A DNA stretch of 64,000 nucleotides, taken from Ailanthus altissimus (Eukaryota; Streptophyta; Magnoliopsida; Sapindales; Simaroubaceae). The stretch covers positions 30,598,501 to 30,662,500 of the forward strand of contig OX327690.1 in assembly GCA_946807835.1 (NCBI GenBank), read 5' to 3'. The position numbers and the translations under genes were made by a program. Shown here in pieces: positions 11,330 to 23,818 of the stretch (the stretch's first letter is position 1; the number at the start of each line of letters is the position of its first letter). Under the pieces are notes generated by a model, which was not told the DNA's origin, ran no database searches, and saw only the letters and a list, made by a program, of their open reading frames with translations.

Positions 11330-12768
11330 ATAGTTCTTTCATTAGAGAAAAATTATTTAATTCAAAATTTCAAATTGATAAATAAAAGTATTATATCTCA
11401 ATTTCTTTTCACTTCAAAAAAATCATTCTAACTCAAATTTTTAATCTAATAGTTAAAGTTATAAACGGATAGAGGGGAGAGGAGGCTGGCTAGCTCCAGG
11501 AAAAAATTTATATAAACTAAATAATAAATAATTATTTAACTATCGCAAACTTCTCGAGTTTGATTTTTTGCCTAAAATTTTTTCTATTTTTTAAATTAAT
11601 ATACTTTAAAAAAATTACATTACATATGTTTGTAACATATAATTAATTTGTACTATAGAATTAGACCTAACATTGTTATAATAGTTTAAATTTTCTTTCG
11701 TTAAAATTATTTTGTTTGTGTGTGCTTTATCTAGCACATTCATCTTAATAAATATTATTTTCCTAATATATTTGAGTGTGTGTAAGTGATAAAGTGATTT
11801 TAATTATAATGATTAATTCAATCTGCTGAATTTTTATGTCGTAGTTTATTTGAAAAACAATTAAGAAATTATTTCTTACTTTAATTAATTAATTATTTTG
11901 TGCCGACTCTTCAAATTTCCACGTCAAGAATATAATATGCTTTGTAACAAATTAATAATGTTTATTACAAATTTTATAGTTCTTTTTTTATATTTTAAGA
12001 GAGCTTGTCTACGTTAGTATTTTTATCAAGTACAACATTAATATCACATCACTATGACAGTTTTTTTTTTATAATTAAGGTTTATTATATTTTAAAGCTC
12101 TAAATTTAAAATTCTTCAAAAATTATGTCTTTAACACGTTGAATCATCTCGAATTACCATGAAAAATAACATTGTCCTCTTATAAAAGAGATTATTTTGA
12201 CACTTAAATCAATTATACTCAACACAAGTGTGCGGTATGTGAGGAGCGCTCCTAAATCAATTGTTTTTCGAATGATCTCTTAATGTAATTATTTATGTCT
12301 TTTTATAATATAAAATGATGGTGTTTTAATTATACACAGTTAGGGGCCGGGCCTTACCTAAGCCTAAAATCAGCCTCTAACAGTAATAAATTAGTAAATC
12401 TGAATATTGAATGTTGAGGAATTAAGATCATGATATGCTTGTACTACTAGTAAATATTATTCACAATACTCTAAGATTATTCTATTATCAAACATTTGCA
12501 CATAAGTAAGAGTTTACAAAACATAAAGATAAGGATTTTGATGTAAAACCATACAATGGTTTAAAAAAAGTGGTTATTCTGTGAAATATTTACAACTGAG
12601 TAAATTGATAGTTAAGAGTTTTAAAATCAGTTTCAAAGCTGTATATTTCATGTGAAAAGATACTAATATATATTATAAGTTTTCATATAATAATTTTATG
12701 ATTTCATTTAATGTTATCATGTTTATTTCATACAAAATTTAACTTAAATAAACAAATGAGTATTATTA
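11330..12768 (+). repeat. Segmental duplication block Y1 (partner of Y2 at 56306-64000)
   Basis: This block aligns over its full length with five pieces of the last 7.7 kb of the window. Examples are the ATTATGTTTGTAACATATAA region (11625/58015), TTTATCTAGCACATTC (11728/58120) and ACCATACAATGG (12550/63810). It carries no gene. Because it lacks all the insertions found in Y2, it acts as an empty-site reference for them. Its true right limit is unknown because Y2 runs off the window. Confidence 0.85.
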
Positions 12769-13065
12769 ATTAATTATGCTTTTAGAATTTATTGTATATT
12801 TTATTATTATATTAAATATATAAATATATTAAACTTAAAATAATTATTATGATATTATATAATAATAATTTTTAAATCACTAGATATGCATCTTCCCATT
12901 TAGTTTAGTTTGTTTTAAGCATGTGTTAAACCATATTATTTTACTTTGCTCTAGCGAAGAAAAAATTCTGTTGGGTGAGACCACAATACCCTACTCTATA
13001 TGTTTGTGAGTTACTTCATTAAATAAGACTGCGTTTTTTTATAGAACTAATTTGATATAGTTTTA

Positions 13066-13096
<31 letters not shown>

Positions 13097-13675
13097 GTAT
13101 GTTATACTTTCTAATATCATATCAACTTCAAAATAAATTTTATGATAACTTATGATATAGTACATGATTCATGTTTATTTACCACATGATTTTATATCAA
13201 TTCTAAGATGCACAATTATTTATCATTTATTATTTATGTTAAATATATTATATATTATAATAATTAGACTCACCTTTTTCTTAAAATTTCTCCTCTCAAA
13301 TGTTGTAGAATTCATAGAGTTTAGTTAAGCCATGTAATACTCGTGACTTATTAATGTAGGACAAACTAAAAGTTTTGTTTTTAATTGAATTATTTTATGT
13401 TTTCTATTTTAGTTGAATTTAATTTGTTAGGATTTCAGTATTTTGATCATATTTTGCTACTTTATTTAAATTAGAATTACAAAATTCTTTTCTTTAATTG
13501 AGTAAGACTAGGTTAGCCTATTATAAATAAATTATAATCTCATGATTATTTTTCTACTTTAATAATATGTTTTCCTCGTTGGTATTTCTTAGAGGATAGT
13601 TATGTGAAATATTGATTTCAAATTGTTTGGATTACAGCGACATCTAATTCCTTCTAATACCCCGGTAACCTACAT
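12769..13675. other. AT-rich spacer with a TA microsatellite
   Basis: No gene is seen. A (TA)n run of about 25 bases lies at 13067-13092. Confidence 0.6.
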
Positions 13676-14150
13676 TATTTATTGTGTCTAGATATTATTA
13701 GGCTACATCTCCTTAGAATTCAACAACGTAAAATATTCTACTTTTTTTAATTCTATAACCCTGCCATATCAAGTAGTATCAGATTGACCATTAAACACAT
13801 CCAAAAAAAAACATTCCCACCCAAAAAAAAAAACTCCTTTAACCTTGAAAATAAAATGAACCCAAGAAAAACTCTTTTATTTTGTCTAGATATTATTGAG
13901 CTACATCTCCCAAGAATTCAACAACGTGAAATATTTTACTTTTTTTTATTCTATAACCCTACCACATCAAGTAGTATCAGATCGAGTCATATTTAACCTT
14001 TTGCTAAGTACACTTTTTTTTACCATTAAACACCTATCACCAATATGTTTTTGTCATCCAAACCAAAAAAAAAAACATTCCTACTCAAGCCTTTAACCTT
14101 GAAAAAAAAAAAACAAAAAACTAAAATTTCAAAGGTAAAATAAACCCAAA
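13676..14150 (+). repeat. Imperfect tandem duplication, unit about 200 bases
   Basis: The segment starting GTCTAGATATTATT occurs at 13685 and again at 13883. It is followed both times by TACATCTCC, AGAATTCAACAACGT, ATCAAGTAGTATCAGAT, ACCATTAAACAC and CTTTAACCTTGAAAA in the same order. The second copy is longer through A- and T-run expansion. There is no coding potential. It may be part of an unrecognised element. Confidence 0.7.
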
Positions 14151-14640
14151 ATCTTAGCCACCACAAACTGCTGTTGTCGCTACTCTCAGCAGCCACTAAC
14201 GCCGCCCACTGACCACGCCATCTAATTTAGAAATTTTCGATGATCAAACCTAAGCAAAGCCGCCGTCTCTCATCGTCAAGATTGGAGCCTCAAACCGCCT
14301 CACTAATTGAAGTTCAACACTTTTTCAAAAATGACGGAATGCATGAAGAAAACTGAGCACCATATGCAGCTATTAAATTGAAATTAGTGGAATGTAATGC
14401 AAAGTTCTCAAATTTACAAAGTAAAGGAAAAAAAAAAAAAACTCGAAGTATTTTATGAGATCAGGGATATATTCCACTTGATTTTTGACATGTCATTGTA
14501 TGAGATCTATTCATGAGTATATCGTTTTTGGACATATATTTTGCTTAGAGTGATTTGTTGACATGTCATTGTATGAGATCTAGTTATATGTCATTTTCTT
14601 TAGGTACAAAGATTGAGTGTCACCTTTAAAATTATTTCAA
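14151..14640. other. Spacer with a small GC-richer patch and a 23-base direct repeat
   Basis: 14160-14340 is richer in GCCGCC-type codons but no frame stays open. Starting at 14487 and 14559, TGACATGTCATTGTATGAGA is repeated exactly, 72 bases apart. No gene can be supported. Confidence 0.45.
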
Positions 14641-15700
14641 AGTCAATGTGGACAAAATTATTAAGGGAGTTGTTGAAGACACGATCAATTTTTCCTCTCT
14701 TTTTTTTTGTTTATTTATTTGTTTTCTCAAGTGTTCTTACCTTAACAATAGCTTGAAGGGCAAGTGGGCAAGAAAAAGAGAGAGATCGTATATATATATT
14801 GCCGAGCCGAGAGAGAGAGAGTGGAGAAGAAAGATAATGGACGCAAGTACTAGGGTTTTTCTGATTATTTATTAAATCGTTATGTAATTTTTTTTAGCCT
14901 TTTCTTCTATTAAAATTAAGTAAATAGTTTTATTTTATTTTATACATATCTAAAACCTGAGGAAAGAATTTATTGCCCATAAAAGGTGTAATTTAACTGG
15001 TAACGTCATAAAAATAGGAATTAACTTAATAATTATATAAGAAAAGGACTAAAGCAATATATTTAAATAAAATCATAGACTACTAAACTAGTAGTTTTTC
15101 TTCAATTAATAACAACTTTGAATCTTTCATAAAATATGTCATTTAGCAACTTAATTTGACAAAGCCATTATAGTGATCAAATAAATTTAAGAGAAAATAA
15201 TAACTTTCAAACATTTTATGAAAGATGCATTTACCATGTGACTTGACAAAAAGTCATTAATTAGTGACCACATCTATTTAAGGGATAAGGAGTGTATATT
15301 TAATCACTATTTATAGAAAGACAAGCTTAACACGATTAATTAGTGACCTCAAAAATTTAAGGGATAATGAGTGTATATTTAAGCACAACTTAGAGAAAAA
15401 AAAGCAAGTAAATACCATGAATTTCCTACACCGCCATAATTGGATTCTTTGTTATACTTCTCTTTTTTTGTTATTATCCAAGAGCATTTAGTTTTATAAT
15501 AATTTTTTTAAAATTGTTTTTCTATAGACTGCATTGCACAATTAAATTATTACACCAAAGAGAATAGAAAAAAAAAATTGTATCAGTAAATTATTAAACA
15601 AAAGAAAAATGCATGTTTGCACTAAGTAAACAAAAATTACTTTAAACCATTAATCATCTTCTTCTCTCTTGACTAGTTTTTAATCCCACAAAATCATTCA
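14641..15700 (+). repeat. Degenerate copy of the CYP82 upstream region (block B)
   Basis: This block aligns with block A and with 23040-23820. The diagnostic motif is an ACTTGACAAA-type stretch followed by AATTAGTGACC and AATTTAAGGGATAA. It occurs at about 15130, 15237 and 15335, and leads directly into the N-terminal CYP82 relic at 15417, as in the intact gene. Confidence 0.65.
15417..15482 (+). pseudogene. Relic of CYP82 exon 1 start (proximal copy)
   Basis: ATGAATTTCCT at 15417 matches the start of the intact gene. After a deletion of about 11 bases the membrane-anchor codons (ATAATTGGA, TCTTTGTTATACTTCTC) continue before similarity is lost. The upstream sequence is also shared. It could be the 5' end of the pseudogene in X1, separated by later insertions, or another tandem copy. 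Confidence 0.7.
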
Positions 15701-16808
15701 TAAATCATTCACCTTTATCATTTGAACAATATTAGTATTTTAACTTTTGTAATTTGTTTAAAAAAATAGTAAAAGCATATCAAATGTTAAGATTAATAGA
15801 TTATGCAAATAATATAAAACATTTAATTTAGGCTACATTTACGGATGAGAGAATAATTCATTATAATATAAAATATAATAGTACTCTAAATATTTTCTAT
15901 GTGGCCCTTACATAGTTTCTCTATTATAATTTTTTCGTTAATATGCTATCCTCTTTATATGGTGAGTAATATCCAACTCTGACAAAACAGTATTTATCGA
16001 TAATTGGTTCCAATCGACAAGCGGCGATAAGATACTATTTATGATGGTAATATATCAATTTATTTTAATACGCTTATATTAAGGGTGTAAATAAATATTA
16101 TTAAAACTATGAGAGTATAGTTGAATATTAAATAATACCTTTAAGATGTAGATGTCCATTTCCCTAATAACTTTAAAACATTTTTGAAAGATAACATTTA
16201 CCCACTTGATTTGACAAAGCCATAATAATGACCACATAAACTTAAAACAATTAATAATAATTTTGAATTATCTTGACCCACATAAACCACTAATTAATGA
16301 CCATATTTTATGACCCTTTGACTTGGCAAAGTCATAGCGCTCATATTTGGGTAGTTTGTTTTTTTTTTTTTTTTTGCTTTCATGTACTTCTTCGTCTTCA
16401 ACTCTCTGTTTTTTATCTATTTTTTATATATTTAATACATATTTGACTTTGTATTCGACTCTTTTTTAATTTATAAACTTAAAATCAAATACAACCTTAA
16501 TTTTAAATCACTAAAATTTTATTAAATATTCATTTATATTCCAATTTATTTTCAATAATTATTAAGAATTAAGGCTATTCATAGTCATGATTGTCTAAAT
16601 TTCAAAAGATAAAAATTTTAAAAAAATATTAATTATCTCATAATCACACATAATTAAAGATATTAATAAACATGAATAACCATAGGAAACTATTACAATA
16701 TTGCATCTTTGACCTATACAAAATGATTAACTAATAATTTACAATTAATTATTTTTTGCATGTATAGTTAAGATCGATTTTGGTAGTAATTAACTACATT
16801 ATAATTAT
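15701..16808. other. AT-rich spacer with one more upstream-repeat fragment
   Basis: A short piece at about 16160-16335 again carries ACTTGATTTGACAAAGCC and CTTTGACTTGGCAAAG, the CYP82 upstream motif. No gene is seen in the remainder. Confidence 0.5.
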
Positions 16809-17289
16809 TGTCATTACAACTACTTATCATTAAAGTCGATATATACAAACTCATAAAATTAATTACTGATTTTGAATAAAAGTGCTAAAACAAAGAAGAA
16901 AAAAAAGAATTTGCGTAATGGGTAACACTACAATAAAGTGACTCTGTGGTAGGGCTAGTCAAAGTTACATGTCTCAATTTGTATGTTGTATTTTAAAATA
17001 TAATTATAATTGTAATAAAATAGAAAATGTGTAACAAAAACAAATAAAAGAATAATGAAAGACTTGTAACACAGTAAACTTATGTCCCACAGTTATTTAA
17101 AAAAACGTCTTTAATATCTCATAAAGATAAAGATTTAAATAACCTTCATTGTATGTATCTACAACACAAAAATTATCAACTTAAATATATATATTTCCAA
17201 TGACTGTTTAGAAAAGTCACAGTCCTATAGCCATCATCTTTATTGTTAATTCATTTTCGCAAAAAGTAATTGATTTGTACATTTCTTCT

Positions 17290-17545
17290 TGATTAAGAAA
17301 GCTCTCTTTTTGCTTTAAAAAAATAAAGCTCTCTTTAATGGCGTTTCCCGTGCATGTAGGCCTGAACCACGTAATTGACTTGTCTTTGCTCTTAAACTTT
17401 CGTGTTTCTGTTGCTATTGTTCTTCAAATATTCTCTCTGTTCTTGATTGAGTTAATTTTTTGGTTAAACATCAATAATTGTGGGTTCAGTTCAGTCAGAA
17501 AATTATGGTACAAAGTAAATTCATTGACGTACTGCTATCTGGTTC
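17290..17545 (+). repeat. Degenerate copia LTR 3'-end fragment (X1 copy)
   Basis: TTTCCCGTGCATGTAGGC and GAACCACGTAATTG form the module seen in the U5 of all copia LTRs here, followed by similar T-rich sequence. The X2 counterpart is at 22823-23030. The fragment predates the duplication. Confidence 0.5.
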
Positions 17546-17562
17546 TTGATCGTGCTAGTAAC

Positions 17563-19825
17563 CTCTCCGATTATGACCTTGATTCGGTTTCAAGATTCAT
17601 CAAAGCCAAAACTTGGTCTATATATATCTTCCTGTTTGCATCGTTTTCATTAACATGTGGGAGTTTATCTCATACAACCTTGTGTTTTCTTTCAATTACT
17701 CAAAACCTTCCATATGTTTGGAAGTGTTAAAAAGATCCTGCTGTTATGATGATTCTATTAAATTCTCAAATTTTGGGTTCTTTTAAGATTTTACCATTCT
17801 AAAGTAACTATTAAATAACGTTTAGCATACATAATTTAAAAAAATCCTTTTTAATTAATCCTATACCAAACAAATAGAAATATAGAGATTAACCTAAAAT
17901 CATATCTATTTGCCTTTTAAGTAATACTAAATGAAACTAATCTAAATAATTCATAAAAATTTAGTAAATTTGTTTTGGAAATTTATTTAAAATAAATTGT
18001 AAAAAAATTATTTAAATATGCATGAAACTTTATTTAATTTAATTTAATTAATATTTTCTTACACTAATTTAAATATTTCATATTTTCTTTTTAATTAATA
18101 TTTTTCTTAAGACTCAAAATCTTGAGAAAAAAATTGAATAGAAAGGAAAGAGAAAATAAAAAAAATTAAATTAAGATAAAAGAAAAAGAAAAAATGAATA
18201 AAAAAGTTAAAAATATTAACATATAACATTTACTTTAAAATATCTTACCCACTTGAATTAACTAAGCTACTCTTTGCATCGTTTTCATCAACATGCATGT
18301 TTTGATTAAATTCAACCGAGACCTAAATTATCAGGCTCAATTTTACATGAAAAATGGCGTATATCAATTTATACAAAATTAAGATACACTTTGGAGGAAA
18401 TAATTATTGGGGTTACTATTAGAGATTTAGTGATTTAACAATTTTAGTTAGATAAGAATTAAGATAAATATCAAAGAAAAGAGTCACATGAAATTTAGAA
18501 CGTATGAAACACGTATAGAGAAATCTATGACATGTAGGACACGAAAGAAGAAGCGAAAAGAAACTTGAAAATGAGAAAGAAGCGAGAAAAAATTGCGGAG
18601 TTAGTGACAAGGTTGAACATCACGGCGCTCAGATTAGTATCCCAGTGCCGCGGCGCCAGGCATCCAGCGCTATTGTGCTAGGCGCGGCTTGCTCAGCGTT
18701 GCGCGCTAGAGCGAGCTAAATCCATTTTTGTTCCAGATTTTTGAGTTTTGAAAAATTTTAGACTTTTAAAACAAGTTGACTCTTACTCCAATAAAGATTA
18801 TGGTTAGTCGGCACGAAATAACTTTTATATAAATACTTGTAAACCTTTTAGGTTGGAATCAAGCATTAAGAAAGACATTGAGAGAAAGAAGAATTTAGTA
18901 GACACTAAGTGTTTGTGTGTGCTATGGTAGAACTATCATTTAAGTGTTCATTACTAGTGGTAAAGTAAGAATACATTAAACATTAGGTCCATTTAAGGGT
19001 TCTTTATTAGGATTTTCTTGTAAAATCTTTAGGGAGTTCATAAGAGAGGTTAGGATCCACCGTGAACGTAAAAAATTGGTCGAATTACATAAGTGATTAT
19101 GTTGTGCTCTTTATTATCTACTTTGAATTCTTACTATTTTTGTTTGATATACAAAATAATTAAAGTTAAAAGTTGAACTTGATTAAAATTATTCACTTTA
19201 ACCTAATCTTACGAAAAAAAATGTGATTCCTTAATCTAACTTGGGCACTATCACTATTGCTGAAAAATTCCCACATATTAAAAAGAATCAAGGAGGAATC
19301 AATAATGTTATCGGCAAGGAAAGACCATTGAGTGAATCAGATATAGATAGGTTAGTTTATCTTCAAGCTGTAGTTAAGACAGACACTAAGACTATACCCA
19401 GCTAGGCCATTCTCAAAACCGCGACAATTCACTAAAGATTGTAACATAACAGGCTACCATGTCCCGAAAGGAACCCGACTTGTACTTAACATTTGGATGA
19501 TACAAACAAACCAAGGGTGTGGTCTGATGATGCCCTAGAATTCAAGCCTGAAAGGTTTCTAACCACTAATAAGGATGTTGATGTGAAGGGTCGGCATTTT
19601 GAGCTTCTCCCATTTAGTGGTGGTAGAAGAATCTGTCCTGGAATATCATTTGGCCTGTAAATATCAGATCTGGCCCTGGTTTGTTTGCTGCGTGCATTTG
19701 ACATATCAACTCCTTCAAATGCACCGGTTGATATGACTGGAATCACTAGACTGACAAACATCAGGGCCATACCTCTTGCAATTCTTGTGGAACCGCGTTT
19801 GTCTTCTTCTAAACTATATAAATAA
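17563..19825 (+). pseudogene. CYP82 pseudogene in X1 (exon 1 tail, intron, exon 2)
   Basis: Only the last 53 bases or so of exon 1 survive (17563-17615, aligned with [12 protein letters not shown] of the intact gene), followed by a GT donor and an intron matching that of the X2 gene. Exon 2 (about 19233-19825) aligns to its end. The I-helix TGATDT region is destroyed and a frameshift lies near 19378. A TAG replaces a codon near 19405, a base is lost near 19505, and a TAA stands near 19658. The heme loop [10 protein letters not shown] (about 19613-19642) is still readable, so the copy was once functional. A solo LTR sits in the intron. It cannot encode a P450. Confidence 0.9.
18438..19190 (+). 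mobile_element. Solo (degenerate) copia-type LTR inside the X1 pseudogene intron
   Basis: This aligns with the reverse complement of the 1000-base solo LTR at 21044-22043, for example around GAGTCACA-GAAATTTAGAA. It has a GC-rich island at about 18620-18715 with GTGCCGCGGCGCC, a TATATAAAT box at about 18828, and the degenerate module GATCCACCGTGAACGTAA near 19055. It is absent from the X2 intron. The boundaries are approximate because the ends have decayed. Confidence 0.7.
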
Positions 19826-20634
19826 AAATTGTTTTGAATACAGTTCAATACTATCATCACTACCTCCTGTTTCATAAATAAGTTTGCCTTGTGTGGCCTC
19901 TTAATAAGTTTAGCTTGTAAAGTTACTACTGTATTTTGTGCTTTCATTCAATGGATTAAAGGATCTATTTCTTTTTCCTGTCATGAATTTTGTCTTCTCA
20001 AAGTGAAAGATAGATCTTATTATTGTTAGGGAGATTACTTGTATAAACTGATTTGAATGTGATTAATATAATTTTGCATTATTTTCCTAATGAACATAGA
20101 TAATGAAAACTACTTTTTTGAGCGATGAATATAATTATAAATTTTTTTATAACTTTACTAATTAATTCTAAAAAAAAACCTATATTCGTAATAAAAAAAG
20201 CATATTTTCCATAAAAATAATCATAAATCAGAACTAGTTTTTTGATGGAAAATTGTCCTTTTAATAATAATTTTAATGATAAAAAATCACTTGTGAGTAT
20301 GAAATAATTTTTTATTATTTTCATAATGAAAAAACAGACTAGGTATAGAAAATAAATTTTTTTAATTATTTATGATTTTTACTATTTTATTTTTCTAAAC
20401 AAATTAATTTGAAAATTAAAAAAAAAATCATGATCATAATGAGTTTGAAAATTAAATATTTACGTTTCTGGCATTCAGCCATTTGAATTTAAAATTATTT
20501 AAAAAAGACAACATATTTATTATTGTTATAAATTTTTTAAGTACCAATATTTATTTAGTTTATGTATAATTGACAACCTAAATGCGTGTATTTGTATATA
20601 CATTAATATTTACATAATAATTATTAGAATTGAA

Positions 20635-20795
20635 TTAGTGCAGGTATGATCGCATCCAAAAAATAAAAAAGGCAGCTATAGTCGATTATCTTCTTCTCTC
20701 GGCGCATGATAGCCTTGGCTACCATACACCATTCTCCATGGGAAAGAAGAAGAATAAATCGTCTCCTGCTCCCTCGCGTCATCGAACGGCACCGA
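20635..20795. other. 161-base GC-richer filler between X1 and X2
   Basis: This lies exactly between the two duplication blocks. It contains an ATG at about 20738 opening the frame MGKKKNKSSPAPSRHRTAP, which runs into the X2 edge. The basic, Ser/Pro-rich start resembles the beginning of a real protein, perhaps a LINE ORF1 or a captured exon, but it is far too short to identify. Confidence 0.4.
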
Positions 20796-21043
20796 TGTCA
20801 TTACAGCTACTTATCATTAAAGTCAATATACAAAATCATAAAATTATTTACCGGTTTTGAATAAAATTAACTGGTAAAACAAGATAAAATAAAAAATATT
20901 TGCGGAATGGGTAACACTGCAATGCAAACGACTGTGGTAGAGCCAGTCAAAGTTACATGTCTCAATTTGTATGTTGTATACTAAATATATATAAATATAT
21001 AAATATATATATATATAATTGTTCACTTTGATATAAAGATAAG

Positions 21044-22043
21044 TGTTGGAGATTTTAAAGTCATGTAATTTAATTTGATACTCTTATAGAATTAATTAAG
21101 TTACAATTTTGATATCCTTTTTATTGTATGTACAACAAAAAATTATAAATAAGTAAGAACATATAACATTAATACATTAATAAAGATAAAGAAAATAAAT
21201 AAATTACAAGAAATAAGATATACATGATTCGGCCCAAATTGCCTACGTTTACGGAGGATCCATGATCCAGCTTCTTACTATTGAAATAAATCACTAAGTA
21301 TCTTCTTACACCATCAATGATCCCACAAGATCCTTTAGTATCTCCCATAGAGACCTCTAAGCATCTACCATTTATCATCATGATTCCCTAAGACCTCTCA
21401 GTATCTCCTCATAAGAGATTTTTACAAGGAACACAATAATAGCCCGAGCATCTAAGCCAAAAGGATCTATGGTGTTTATCTTTTATTCACTCAAAGAACC
21501 TAAAGAAGAAAACACCTCCAAAGGTTACACCGTAGTGCACCACGCACTTAATGCCTACCTAACTCCTCTATTCTCTCTTATGATTACATCATAAAACCTT
21601 AAATGTTTAATCTTAAACAAGGGTTTACAAGTGTTTATATAAGGTGTATTTCGTGCCTACTAACCCTATTCTTTGTTGGAGTAAAAGTCCACTTGTTTTG
21701 GAAATCTAAAACTTCTCAAAACTCGAAATCTCGAACCAAAACGGACATCTTGATGCATCTGGGCGCCGCGGCGCTCATCCTGGGTGCTGTGGCGCTGACC
21801 CTTCTCGCGTCCATCACCGCGGCACTGGGGACCCAATGCTGCGGCGCTGGTCTTCTATGTTGAGCGCCGCGGCGCTGGTCAGCTCCTCGTAATTTCTTCG
21901 TTTCCTTCGCGTCTTCAAGTTCCGTTTTATTTCCTCCTTCGTGTCCCATACATCATAAACTTCTTCATACGTGTCCCACACATTCTAAATTTCTTGTGAC
22001 TCTCCACTTTAATATTCATCTCAATTTTTATCTATTTCCAACA
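21044..22043 (-). mobile_element. Solo LTR, 1000 bases, minus strand
   Basis: On the minus strand this begins TGTTGGAAATAG and ends AAATCTCCAACA, giving a 7-base inverted terminus TGTTGGA/TCCAACA. It contains a GC-rich island (21755-21880) with GCGCCGCGGCGCT repeats, a TATATAA box and the CCGTAAACGTAGGC module. X1 lacks it at the aligned site (near 17135), which supports a real insertion. The flanking five bases (ATAAG, ACAAT) agree at only three positions, so no clean target-site duplication remains. The 86-residue frame at 21603-21863 lies in the island and is not a gene. Confidence 0.82.
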
Positions 22044-22822
22044 ACAATAATTTAAATAACCTTCGTTGTATATATCTATTTCCAATGATATTAGAAAAAG
22101 TCTCCTAAAACTATCATCTTTGTTTACTTTTACCTGTCATTGTGATTCATTTTTGTAGGAGTTATGTTTAATCTGACGGTTTCATATTCAATACGTAAAT
22201 TTTAAGTTTAATGTTTAAAATTTCTTTGCTCAACTGACTCGGAGACCATGTCTCTATGAACAGAAGTGAGCGGTCGGATTCTATCAATCTAGATCCCAAT
22301 GCATCCCATCCAACCTATTCATCTACAATAGATAGAGAAAAGCTAAGTTAATGCTTAATATTTTTTTTGAAATTCTTTTTAAAATAATTTAATATAAAAA
22401 ATAAATTATCTTATTTATAATTATATGTATAAAATAAAAAAATTATTTTAATTTTTTATTCATTAAATTTGAATTAATAAATTATAATATTTTTTACTAT
22501 CTCTCATCTTCAATCTCACGTATATAGACAAGTGAAGTTTTTTAGACAATACAATAAATTGAGCTAAGAGGAATAGACTAATTCTCTTTCTTTTAACATA
22601 AAATATATTTAAAAAAAAAGTTTATTTTACTACTTCATACTTCTCTTATATAAAGACACCTCTTTTAACATTTTAAAATTTAATTAAATTTGAACTAACA
22701 AAAAAATTTATAAATTCATTAACTTTTTGACACCAACTTAGAAGGCCGGCACAAGTTATCACCCGCCAAATTTTTAAGTTAAACTTTGCTTGTCATTATT
22801 TTCACTCTGAAAAAGTAATTGA

Positions 22823-23030
22823 TTAATAAAGCTCTCTTTAATAGTGTTTCTCGTGGATGTAGGCGAACCGCGTAATTGGCTTGTTTTTGCTCTTAAACTT
22901 TCTTGGTTTTATTGTTATTGTTCTTCAATTCTCTCTGTTCCTTGATTGAGTTAATAGTTTGATTAAAAATCAAAGAATGTGGATTGAGTCAAAAGATTGG
23001 GTACAGAACTCAATGTAATAATTATTTTGG
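22823..23030 (+). repeat. Degenerate copia LTR 3'-end fragment (X2 copy)
   Basis: This is the X2 counterpart of 17290-17545, with TCTCGTGGATGTAGGC and GAACCGCGTAATTGGC followed by the same T-rich sequence. It lies some 800 bases upstream of the intact P450. Confidence 0.5.
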
Positions 23031-23039
23031 ATTTTTGAG

Positions 23040-23818
23040 ATCTTGTTTTAACCAATAGGAATTAACTTTATAATTATTTTTTAAAAAAGGACTAACGTAA
23101 TATAATTAAATAAAATCATAGACTTGTAAACCGACAATTGTTCTTAAAGTAACATTTTATGAAAGATGACATTTACATACTTGATTTGTACCACATAAAT
23201 TTAAGAGAAATTAATAATAATTTTGAAACATTTTATAAAGATGAATCTTACCCATTTGACTTGGCAAAGCAACTAATTAGTGATCACATAAATTTAAGAG
23301 AAAAAGAGTGTATGTTTAAGAACAATTTAGAGAAGAAAGATAAATTACGCAACTACTAGGGATTTTCTTATTAAAAATTATTTAATTGTTTTAGTCTTTT
23401 CTCATTCAAACTATGCAAGTAATCTGACTAATATTTTTAACTTTTTATTTGATACATATTTAAATCCTAGGAAAAGACTTTATTGCCTATAAAACAAAAA
23501 AACAAAATTGAACTAGTATTGTCATGACGGTGGAAACCAAATTAGCAATTTTCTCAAATCAAATAACTTTGAAATATTTCATGAAAGACGACACATCCAC
23601 GTAACTAATTAGTGCCCACATAAATTTAAGAGAAAAAGAGTGTATATTTAAACACAATTTAGAGAAAGACAAGCTTACACAATTAATTAGTGACGAAATA
23701 AATTTAAGGGATAACGATTGTCTATTTAAGCACGATTTAGAGACACAAGCTAAGCACGATTTAGAGACACAAGCTTAACACAATTTCAAGAAAGATATTC
23801 CCTCCTCTAAACACTGCC
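23040..23818 (+). promoter_or_regulatory. Tandem-repeated upstream region of the intact CYP82
   Basis: Two degenerate units can be seen: about 23040-23360 and 23370-23818. Each holds a CATAAATTTAAGAGAAA motif, GAGTGTAT-TTTAA and ACAATTTAGAGAAAGA. Close to the start codon a 24-base segment beginning TAAGCACGATTTAG is duplicated exactly (23727-23750 and 23751-23774). CTATTTAAG at 23722-23730, about 90 bases before the ATG, is a plausible TATA element. Related units occur upstream of both N-terminal relics, so this is the ancestral promoter region, expanded. Which motifs bind regulators cannot be told from sequence alone. Confidence 0.6.

Larger units (their letters stand above)
16809..20634 (+). 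repeat. Tandem segmental duplication, copy X1
   Basis: This is collinear with X2 (20796-27557). Shared landmarks are TGTCATTACA at the left edge; AGTCAAAGTTACATGTCTCA (16955/20945); AAGCTCTCTTTAAT (17325/22830); the P450 exon 2 and its 3' flank; and the AATTATT-GAATTGAA right edge. X1 lost about 1.7 kb covering the promoter and most of exon 1, and gained a solo LTR in the intron. Confidence 0.85.

Noticed and set aside
17338..17730. Open frame of 130 residues
   Set aside because: It runs through an LTR-end fragment, the exon 1 stub and intron sequence of the CYP82 pseudogene; no domain, and X2 has no matching frame.
19486..19947. Minus-strand frame of 153 residues
   Set aside because: It is the antisense shadow of the CYP82 exon 2 relic.
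21603..21863. Ala/Leu-rich frame of 86 residues
   Set aside because: It is a by-product of the GC-rich palindrome island in the minus-strand solo LTR.
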